Assembly: GCF_001651865.1 (NCBI RefSeq)
Contig: NZ_LPUX01000062.1
Coordinates: 326,501 to 390,500 of the forward strand
Reading direction: 5' to 3'
DNA length: 64,000 nt
Source of the DNA: Sinorhizobium glycinis
Lineage (GTDB): Bacteria; Pseudomonadota; Alphaproteobacteria; Rhizobiales; Rhizobiaceae
Below the pieces are notes generated by a model. The model was not told the origin of the DNA, ran no database searches, and worked only from the letters and a program-made list of their open reading frames with translations. Positions 47,018-54,221 of the stretch are shown one piece after another (position 1 is the first letter of the stretch; each line of letters opens with the position of its first letter). Made by a program: the position numbers and the translations under genes.

Positions 47018-47589
47018 GCGGAACTGATCTCGACAAGAAAGACCTCCGAGGCGATGTCCGCCGATAGCGTGAGGGCAACGGGCTGCTGAAGTACCGCCGT
47101 GTCCAGCGCGTGCAGCGTCGCAGAGACGCCTTGGGTCGACAGCGCGACGCTGCCGCGGTGGCAGAAAAGGATGAGATCCCTGGCGTGCGAGGTGATCGGT
47201 AGCGAGTGCTCGACATGGAGCTTTCGCACCCGGTGCCTGAGCGTCTGCCGGCGGGTCATGACATTCAGGTCGGTGATCGGGCCGTTCGCGAGCTTGGCCG
47301 ACGTCGTCACATCGGCCGGGAAGGAAAGGGGTGCATCGGCCGTCGTCAAGAGCTTCGGTGGGCGGCCCTCGATCGAGAGCGTCATGCCGGCCCCTTCGAG
47401 GATGGAGAGTGTCCGGTCGATGCCGGAGAAGCTGGAAAACAGGCCGTCATTGGCGACCGTCGCCATGCTGACGCGCCAGTCGAAATCGGAAAGCGGCGCG
47501 CGATCGGGTGACACGGCGATTTCGATCGTCTCGCCGCCGCCGTTCTTCCAGGGCATGTGCCTGTAGTCGTTTGAGCGCAGGATTTTCAT
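47014..47589 (-). CDS. hutD: HutD-family cupin protein
   Basis: A 191-aa cupin of the HutD/Ves family (MPWKNGGGETIEIAV, DWRVSMATVANDG, FSSFSGIDRTLSILEGAGM). HutD is linked to histidine use in Pseudomonas, where it is thought to keep hut expression within bounds; the reaction is unknown. The start overlaps the hutH stop by 4 bp, so it is the last gene of the hut unit. Confidence 0.85.
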   Translation of the reverse strand: MKILRSNDYRHMPWKNGGGETIEIAVSPDRAPLSDFDWRVSMATVANDGLFSSFSGIDRTLSILEGAGMTLSIEGRPPKLLTTADAPLSFPADVTTSAKLANGPITDLNVMTRRQTLRHRVRKLHVEHSLPITSHARDLILFCHRGSVALSTQGVSATLHALDTAVLQQPVALTLSADIASEVFLVEISSA

Positions 47590-49073
47590 GGTGCCACTCC
47601 TCGCATGAGGTCGCGCATCCGGTCGAAGTCCTCGTTCATCGGCCGGTCGTCGGCATAGGTTGAGATTGCTCCGCGAATGCGGCCATAAAGAGCATCGGTC
47701 CGCGGTGCCCTGCCGCGCGATTTCGGCTGCTTGTCATAGGCCTGGGCGGCTGCCAGCAATTCGATCGCGACGATCCGTTCGAGATTGTCGAGGATCGAGA
47801 GGACCTTCCATGCGGCAGGCGTGGCATGGGTCAGGATGTCCTCCTGCAGCGCCGATGTGATGCCGCCGTCAAGGCTTGCCGGCGCTGCCAGCCGGCGGTT
47901 TTCGGCGACGAGGGCCGCTGCAGTGTACTGGGCGATCATGAAGCCGGAGGAGACGCCGCTGTCGTCCGCAAGGAACGCCGGCAGACCGCTCACCAGCGGA
48001 TTGACCAGACGGTCTATGCGGCGCTCCGAGATCGCGGCGACCTCCGCCGCGGCGACGGCGAGACTATCCATAGCAAGCCCGAGCCCGGCTCCGACGGCAT
48101 GCGCCTGCGAGTGGACCTGGGGGTCCTCCGGCGAACCGGAAACGGCCGGATTGTCGGTAACGCTCGCAAGTTCGCGGTCGACGATCTCGGCTGCCTGGAG
48201 GAACGCGTCGCGCGCCGCGCCATGCACCTGCGGCACGGCTCTCAGGCTTAAAGGATCCTGCGTGCGGCTGCCGGCGGTCTCGGCGAGCATTGGGCTTTCG
48301 GCCAGCCAGTTGCGCAAGGTCTTGCCGACCGCCTGAAGACCCGGCGATTGCCGCAGTCCCAGGGGTGCCTCGGCAAAGGGCTCGGCCTGGCCGCCGAGAT
48401 TTTCATAGGTCAGCGCCGCGGCCGCATCGGCCCAGCCGAAGAGCCGTTCGGTGCGGCCCAGCGCCAGCGCCGCCTGACCGGTGGCGCAAGGCGTGCCGTT
48501 GACGAGACTGAGACCCTCCTTCGCTTCGAGCCGCAAGGGCTTCAGCCCGATGCGGGCAAGCGCCTCCGCGCCGGTGAGCATTTCGGCCCCGTGCGCGGCC
48601 GTGCCATGGCCGATCAGAACGAGCCCGATGGCGGCAGCGTGGGTGAGATAACCGACCGAACCGCGCGAGGGGATGTGCGGAATGATATCCGCATTCAGAA
48701 GGGCGAGCAGCGCCTCGACGGTCTCGATACGAACGCCGGAATAGCCATGCGCGAAATTGGCGATCTGCGCTGCCATCACGGCACGCGCTCCGGACTGCCC
48801 GAGCGGTTCGCCGACGCCGCAGGCGTGGCTCAGAATGATGTTGCGCGACAGGGCCTCTTGGTTCTCGCGGCTGATCACGACATCGCAAAGCGCACCGACG
48901 CCGGTATTGATGCCGTAGCCGCGGATGCCGCGCTCGACCAGCGCATCGACAATGCGGCGGGCACCGATGATCCGCTGACGCGTGCGCTCGGACAAGGCGA
49001 GGCGAACGCCATCGGCGATGGCGGCGACTTCGCGCCATGTCAGCGGTCCATCGATGACGATCGTTTCAGTCAT
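47586..49073 (-). CDS. hutH: HutH-family ammonia-lyase homolog lacking the MIO tripeptide
   Basis: A 495-aa protein of the histidine/aromatic ammonia-lyase family (YGINTGVGAL, QDPLSLRAVPQ, NSGFMIAQ-like SSGFMIAQYTAAALVAEN, and SALQED). In classical HutH the sequence GSVG is followed by ASGDLAPL, whose Ala-Ser-Gly becomes the catalytic MIO group. Here GSVG (residues 138-141) runs directly into YLTHAAAIG, an exact three-residue loss. The QDPYSLR tyrosine is Leu, and the GNFHAEP phenylalanine is gone. NGTQ is NGTP. The Glu of QED remains. So histidine deamination by the known chemistry is unlikely. It overlaps hutV by 8 bp and hutD by 4 bp. The symbol marks the family only. Confidence 0.85.
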   Translation of the reverse strand: MTETIVIDGPLTWREVAAIADGVRLALSERTRQRIIGARRIVDALVERGIRGYGINTGVGALCDVVISRENQEALSRNIILSHACGVGEPLGQSGARAVMAAQIANFAHGYSGVRIETVEALLALLNADIIPHIPSRGSVGYLTHAAAIGLVLIGHGTAAHGAEMLTGAEALARIGLKPLRLEAKEGLSLVNGTPCATGQAALALGRTERLFGWADAAAALTYENLGGQAEPFAEAPLGLRQSPGLQAVGKTLRNWLAESPMLAETAGSRTQDPLSLRAVPQVHGAARDAFLQAAEIVDRELASVTDNPAVSGSPEDPQVHSQAHAVGAGLGLAMDSLAVAAAEVAAISERRIDRLVNPLVSGLPAFLADDSGVSSGFMIAQYTAAALVAENRRLAAPASLDGGITSALQEDILTHATPAAWKVLSILDNLERIVAIELLAAAQAYDKQPKSRGRAPRTDALYGRIRGAISTYADDRPMNEDFDRMRDLMRGVAP

Positions 49074-49893
49074 GCTTCTCGGGTCTTCCCTGCCGGCGCT
49101 GGACGAAGCGCGCGACATAGTCGTTTGCCGGGTTGTCGAGAATATCACCGGGCGAGCCGACCTGCACGACCTGACCGTCTTTCAAGATCGCGATCTCGGA
49201 TCCGATGCGCAGGGCCTCGTCGAGATCGTGGGTGATGAAGACGATGGTTTTGGCAAGGTTCTGCTGCAGTTGCAGCAGTTGGTCCTGCATATCGGCGCGG
49301 ATCAGCGGATCGAGCGCGCTGAAGGCTTCGTCCATCAGGATCACGTCGGTATCCGCGGCGAGCGCCCGCGCCAGGCCGACGCGTTGCTTCATGCCGCCCG
49401 AGAGCTGGTGCGGGAACTTCGCGTCATAGCCCGAAAGGCCGACCGTCTCGATCCATTTCATGCCGATTTCGCGGGCGTCAGCTTTGGATGTGCCGCGCAC
49501 CCGCTGGCCGTAGACGACATTCTGCAGCACGGTCCGGTGCGGCATCAGTGCGAAGCTCTGGAACACCATGCTGACGCGCCGCATTCGGAAGGCACGCAGC
49601 GCCTTGGCGTCGAGATCGAGGATATTGCTGCCGTCGAAGAGGACTTCGCCGCTCGTCGGTTCGATCAGCCGGTTGATATGGCGCACCAGCGTCGACTTGC
49701 CGGAGCCGGAAAGGCCCATGATCACGAAGATCTTGCCGGCGCCGATCTTCAGGCTGACGTCGTTGAGGCCGACGCTGCAGCCGGTTCGGCCAAGGATATC
49801 GGCCTTGTCCAGGCCATCCTTCGCCATGGCGAGCGCCTTCTTCGCATCATGTCCGAAGATTTTGTAGACGTTGCGGATTTCGATATCAGCCAT
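49066..49893 (-). CDS. hutV: ABC transporter ATP-binding protein, histidine/betaine type
   Basis: A 275-aa nucleotide-binding protein of the ProV/OpuAA group. Walker A GLSGSGKST, Q-loop, signature LSGGMKQR, Walker B VILMDEAFSALD and the H-loop ITHDLDEAL are intact. It lacks the C-terminal CBS domains of osmotic OpuAA proteins. In S. meliloti HutXWV takes up histidine, proline and betaines. It overlaps hutW by 8 bp. Confidence 0.9.
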   Translation of the reverse strand: MADIEIRNVYKIFGHDAKKALAMAKDGLDKADILGRTGCSVGLNDVSLKIGAGKIFVIMGLSGSGKSTLVRHINRLIEPTSGEVLFDGSNILDLDAKALRAFRMRRVSMVFQSFALMPHRTVLQNVVYGQRVRGTSKADAREIGMKWIETVGLSGYDAKFPHQLSGGMKQRVGLARALAADTDVILMDEAFSALDPLIRADMQDQLLQLQQNLAKTIVFITHDLDEALRIGSEIAILKDGQVVQVGSPGDILDNPANDYVARFVQRRQGRPEKHD

Positions 49894-50743
49894 TGCGGGC
49901 GTCCTCCGTCCGGGGCTTGCCGAAGCCCTGCGTGATGCGATCGAGCACGATTGCGAGAATGACGATGCCGATCCCGGCCTCCAGCCCCTTGCCGACGTCG
50001 AGCGTCTGGATGCCGTTCAGTACCTGTTCACCGAGACCGCGTGCGCCGATCATCGAGGCGACGACGACCATCGACAGTGCCATCATGATCGTCTGGTTGA
50101 GGCCGGCCATGATCGTCGGGGTGGCGAGCGGCAGCTCGACGCCGAACAGGATCTGGGTCGGACTGCCGCCGAAGGCGGTCGCCGCTTCGACAACCTCGCC
50201 GTCGACCTGGCGGATGCCGAGATCGGTCAGGCGGATCAGCGGCGGAACCGCATAGATGATGGTGGCGAGGATGGCCGGTACCTTGCCGAGACCGAAGAGC
50301 ATCAGCGCCGGGATCAGGTAGACGAAGCTCGGCATGGTCTGCATGACGTCGAGAACCGGCAGCGTGACGTTGCGTACGACGCGGCTCTTGGCGACCAGGA
50401 TGCCGATCGGCACGCCGATCACCACCGAGACGATGGTCGCCATCAGCATCAGGGCGAGCGTCTGCATCGTCAGGTCCCAGAGCCCGAGCACGCCGACGGC
50501 GAGAAGCAGGGCACCGACGGCAAGCGTCAGCGTCCAGCGCTTCGAACTCTGCCAGGCAAGCGCCATGAAGGCCAGAATCACCAGCCACCAGGGCAGGCCA
50601 CGCAGGATCCATTCGATGAACAGCACGGCCTTCAGGATGACGCCGCTAATCGCCTTGAACACCCAGCCGTAGTTGGTGACGAGCGCCTGGATGAACTCAT
50701 TCACCGGGGCGCGGATCGAAAGATTGAGAGAGTCCGGAAACAT
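49886..50743 (-). CDS. hutW: ABC transporter permease, histidine/betaine type
   Basis: A 285-aa ProW-like permease with about six membrane helices and the EAA loop (GSPTQILFGVELPLATPTIM, with the GVELPLA core). Pairs with HutV and HutX. 130 bp separate it from hutX, with no gene between. Confidence 0.9.
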   Translation of the reverse strand: MFPDSLNLSIRAPVNEFIQALVTNYGWVFKAISGVILKAVLFIEWILRGLPWWLVILAFMALAWQSSKRWTLTLAVGALLLAVGVLGLWDLTMQTLALMLMATIVSVVIGVPIGILVAKSRVVRNVTLPVLDVMQTMPSFVYLIPALMLFGLGKVPAILATIIYAVPPLIRLTDLGIRQVDGEVVEAATAFGGSPTQILFGVELPLATPTIMAGLNQTIMMALSMVVVASMIGARGLGEQVLNGIQTLDVGKGLEAGIGIVILAIVLDRITQGFGKPRTEDARNG

Positions 50744-50873
50744 CGGAATAATCCTTGCTCGGATAGCCGCCGGCGATCATCGCCGCCTGTCCGCGGGCAC
50801 CTTGGCAGATTACGGGCGCCGCGCCTTACCGTCATAGAATAGTAAGGCGCGGCGAACGCTGACGGAGTTCGTC

Positions 50874-51908
50874 TTACTTGAGGCTCGCTTCGATCTTGCC
50901 GCGGGCCTCTTCAGAGACCCATTTGCCCCAGATGCCGGCCTTGGTCTTGAGGAATTCCGTGGCGGCAGCGGCGGCGTCAACCTTGTTGTCAGCCATATAG
51001 GCAAGGCTGCCGTTGACCGCTTCGAGCGGGAACGTCGCTTTTTCGAGGATCGCAATGATCTCCGGAGCCTCCGAGGCGAAGGTGCTGTTCACACCATAGG
51101 CGACATCGACGGACGGGAAGGCGCAAGCCTGATCGCGCTTGCCGTTGGCGCTGCTCAGTTCCTTCCAGCAGGCTTCGTTGTAGGCCGGCTCCTCGAGCTG
51201 AACCAGCTTGAACTTGCCCATGATCGCCGTCGGCGACCAGTAATAAAAGAGGATCGGCTCACCCTGGAGATAGGCGGAGGTGATCGCCGAATCGAGCGCC
51301 GTGCCGGTGCCGGGGCGGAAGTTCACATAGGCGTCACCGAGCTTGTAGGCTTCGAGCTTGGCGGTGCTGACACCCTCGCAGGTCCAGCCGGAGGGGCAAT
51401 TCAGGAAGCGTCCCTTGGACGGCTCCTCCGGGTCGGCAAAGACTTCGACGACCTTCGGGTCGGAAAGCTGGGAGACGCTCTTGAGATCCGGCGCCTTGGC
51501 TTCGATGTTGCGAGCGGGATCGCCGTGGACGACATAGTCCGGCACGAACCAGCCTTCGCTGGCGCCGACGAAGGTCTTGCCGACGGCAACCACCTTCTTT
51601 TCCTCGACCGCCTTGTTCCAGACGTCGGAGCGGCCGAGCCATTCCTCGGCAAAAATCTGTACGTCATTGTTGGCGGTCGCCTGCTCCAGCGTCACGGAAT
51701 TGCCGGGGATGGAATCCACCTGGCAATCGTAGCCCTTGGCGAGGATCGTCTTCATCACCTCGGTGATGAAGGCGCCGCTTTCCCAATCGATGCCGGCGAA
51801 GGTCACGGTCTTTCCGTCGCCGCAATAGGAGGCATTGGCCGCGCCGGCAGAAGCCGCGAGCATCAGGCCGGCGGCGGCGAAGGTGAGTTTCATTGTGCTG
51901 ATCGACAT
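50874..51908 (-). CDS. hutX: Periplasmic histidine/betaine-binding protein
   Basis: A 344-aa OpuAC-type binding protein. The signal peptide ends near AANAS; the mature part has TVTFAGIDWESGAFITEVM and many Trp/Tyr residues typical of betaine cages. The ATG at 51908 has AGGGGA 6 bp upstream; codons at 51914 and 51893 are alternatives. It follows hutF by 34 bp, so transport and catabolism are one unit. Confidence 0.9.
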   Translation of the reverse strand: MSISTMKLTFAAAGLMLAASAGAANASYCGDGKTVTFAGIDWESGAFITEVMKTILAKGYDCQVDSIPGNSVTLEQATANNDVQIFAEEWLGRSDVWNKAVEEKKVVAVGKTFVGASEGWFVPDYVVHGDPARNIEAKAPDLKSVSQLSDPKVVEVFADPEEPSKGRFLNCPSGWTCEGVSTAKLEAYKLGDAYVNFRPGTGTALDSAITSAYLQGEPILFYYWSPTAIMGKFKLVQLEEPAYNEACWKELSSANGKRDQACAFPSVDVAYGVNSTFASEAPEIIAILEKATFPLEAVNGSLAYMADNKVDAAAAATEFLKTKAGIWGKWVSEEARGKIEASLK

Positions 51909-51942
51909 GCGCATTCCCCTTTTTTGATCGTCGACTGGATTG

Positions 51943-53316
51943 CTATTTCAACTTGCTCAGGACCCGCGCGAAGGCGCGGTCGATGTCTTCCTCCCGGTCG
52001 TGGCGTCCATTGCGGATCTTCCATTGGCCCGCGACCATGACGTCGCGGACCGCCTCGCCGCCGAGCGCAAAGAGCCAGCGGTCGAGAATCTGATTGCCGC
52101 TTGCGGCGGCGACATAGGGATTGGCGCCATCGAGCACGACAAGGTCTGCCCGCGCGCCGACCTGAATGCCCGCCGTGCCGAGGCCGGCCGCCTGGGTGCC
52201 GCCGGCGAGTGCGGCGTCGAAAATCGTCCTGCCGACCGAGGCGCCGGGAGCGGCGAGCCGGTTGCGCCTGCGGTCGCGCAGCCGCTGCCCGTATTCGAGA
52301 AGGCGCAGCTCTTCCGCGACGCTGGTCGCCACATGGCTGTCGGTGCCAATGCCGAAGCGCCCTCCGGCTGCCAGAAAGTCCGTTGCCGGGAAGATGCCGT
52401 CGCCGAGATTGGCCTCGGTCGCCGGGCAGAGGCCGGCCACCGCTCCCGATTTCGCCAATCGCTCCGTCTCCTGCGCCGTCATGTGCGTCGCGTGAATGGC
52501 GCACCAGCGCCGATCGACCGGCATTTCGTCGAGCAGCCATTCGACGGGGCGCCTTCCGCTCCAGGCGAGGCAATCCTCGACCTCGCGGGTCTGCTCGGCG
52601 ACGTGGATGTGGATCGGTCCGGAAACCGGCGCCTCCCCGAGGATCGTTCGCATCTCGCCCGGCGTCGCGGCGCGCAGCGAATGGATGGCATAGCCGAGCT
52701 CGGCGCCCACTCTAGCGCTGGCCGGAACCAGCCGCTGGAGCAGGGCAAGAAAGCGATCCGGATCGTGCAGGAACGGGCGCTGCCCCGGATTGGGGGCGAC
52801 GCCGCCGAAATTGGCATGGGCGTAGAAGACGGGCAGATGCGTCAAGCCGATGCCGGTCGCATGGGCCGCGTTCAGGATGCGCAGCGACATCTCCGCCGGG
52901 TCGGCATAGGGCGTGCCGTCAGCCTGGTGATGAAGATAGTGGAACTCAACCACGCGGCCGAAGCCGCCTTTCAGCATTTCCACGTAGAGTTTTGCGGCGA
53001 TCGCCTCGACGTCGTCCGGATCGACACGTCCGACGGTGCGGTACATGGTCTCACGCCAGGTCCAGAAACTGTCGTCGCCGCTGCCGGCCACTTCCGCAAG
53101 ACCCGCCATGGCGCGCTGGAATGCATGGGAATGCAGGTTCGACATGGCCGGAATAACGGGACCAGTGGTGGCCTCGTCGCCCGCAGCTGGCACTTGGCCG
53201 GGCTCAACCGCGGCGATGCGCCCGTCTCCACCGACGGAAATGAGGACGTCCTCCGCCCAGCCCGTCGACAGAAGCGCCTGCGCGGCAAAGAGCCGGTGAG
53301 CGGAAAAGGCGGGCAT
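51943..53316 (-). CDS. hutF: Formimidoylglutamate deiminase HutF
   Basis: A 457-aa amidohydrolase that converts formimidoyl-glutamate to formyl-glutamate in the five-step histidine pathway. Metal ligands are in NLHSHAFQRAM, a central HVAEQTREV, CAIHATHM and GTDSHV. The ATG at 53316 follows AGGAGGAAG. It is first in the operon hutF-X-W-V-H-D. hutU, hutI and hutG are not in the window. Confidence 0.93.
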   Translation of the reverse strand: MPAFSAHRLFAAQALLSTGWAEDVLISVGGDGRIAAVEPGQVPAAGDEATTGPVIPAMSNLHSHAFQRAMAGLAEVAGSGDDSFWTWRETMYRTVGRVDPDDVEAIAAKLYVEMLKGGFGRVVEFHYLHHQADGTPYADPAEMSLRILNAAHATGIGLTHLPVFYAHANFGGVAPNPGQRPFLHDPDRFLALLQRLVPASARVGAELGYAIHSLRAATPGEMRTILGEAPVSGPIHIHVAEQTREVEDCLAWSGRRPVEWLLDEMPVDRRWCAIHATHMTAQETERLAKSGAVAGLCPATEANLGDGIFPATDFLAAGGRFGIGTDSHVATSVAEELRLLEYGQRLRDRRRNRLAAPGASVGRTIFDAALAGGTQAAGLGTAGIQVGARADLVVLDGANPYVAAASGNQILDRWLFALGGEAVRDVMVAGQWKIRNGRHDREEDIDRAFARVLSKLK

Positions 53317-53335
53317 CGCTTCCTCCTGTACGTGG

Positions 53336-53347
53336 TTGTATATGGAA
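53336..53347. promoter_or_regulatory. Candidate HutC operator between hutF and hutC
   Basis: TTGTATATGGAA, eight of the twelve bases of the TTGTATATACAA operator known for HutC in other bacteria in the same order, followed by TATAGATA. It lies 20 bp before the hutF start, where a bound repressor would block transcription. Confidence 0.45.
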
Positions 53348-53446
53348 CTATAGATATTTTCCGGTGGCGCGCAACCCAAAAATCGTCGAAAACAGGTCGA
53401 GTACTACCGGCGGCGTGTTCGTCGGTGTCGACGAATGGAGCATCCT

Positions 53447-54190
53447 ATGACCTCAATGGAGCGCAAAAGCGACATCTCCACCTTCGAGGATGGACCTGTC
53501 CCGCGCTACGAGGCGGTGAAGCAGTTCATCCGCAGCCGCATCGAGAGCGGCGAATGGCCGGCGCATCATCGTATTCCCTCCGAAAACGACATCGTCGCCG
53601 ATCTCGGGGTTAGCCGCATGACCGCCAACCGCGCCTTGCGCGAGCTGGCAACCGAGGGCGCCATCACCCGGGTGCAAGGAGTGGGGTCTTTCGTCGCTCC
53701 CCACAAGGGCAGCACGGCGCTGCTCGAAGTCCGCAACATTGCCGATGAAATTCGCGAGCGGGGCCATCGTCACAGCTCTCGCATCGATCTTCTCGAGGAG
53801 ATATCGGCAAACCCTGACATTGCTGGTGCGCTGGGGCTGGCGACCGGAGCGCGGGTCTTCCACTCGATCATCGTTCACGCGGAAAACGGCATGCCGATCC
53901 AGCTCGAGGACCGTTTCGTCAATCCGGTGATCTGCCCCGGCTATCTGCAACAGGATTTCGTTAGCACGACGCCAAACGCCTACCTGACGCTGGTCGCGCC
54001 GATCACCCGCACCGAACAGGTCGTCGAGGCGGTGCTGCCGCAACCGTGGGAATGCAAGCTGCTTTCGATCGGCCGCAACGAACCCTGCCTGATGATCCGC
54101 CGCCGGACCTGGTCGGAAAACAGGAATGTCACGGTCGCGCGGCTCATTTATCCCGGCACGCGGTATCGTCTCGAGGGCGTTTCATCGTAA
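53447..54190 (+). CDS. hutC: Histidine utilization repressor HutC (GntR family)
   Basis: A 247-aa GntR/HutC repressor. The winged-helix domain (RYEAVKQFIRSRIESGEW, RIPSENDIVADLGVSRMT) is followed by a UTRA ligand domain (ARVFHSIIVHAENGMPIQLE). Urocanate is the usual inducer. The ATG at 53447 has GGAG 6 bp upstream; an ATG at 53435 lacks one. Divergent from the hut operon; the aminotransferase fusion gene begins 31 bp after its stop. Confidence 0.93.
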   Translation: MTSMERKSDISTFEDGPVPRYEAVKQFIRSRIESGEWPAHHRIPSENDIVADLGVSRMTANRALRELATEGAITRVQGVGSFVAPHKGSTALLEVRNIADEIRERGHRHSSRIDLLEEISANPDIAGALGLATGARVFHSIIVHAENGMPIQLEDRFVNPVICPGYLQQDFVSTTPNAYLTLVAPITRTEQVVEAVLPQPWECKLLSIGRNEPCLMIRRRTWSENRNVTVARLIYPGTRYRLEGVSS

Positions 54191-54221
54191 AGACAGCCTT
54201 GAGATGGACGGGAGCACAATG

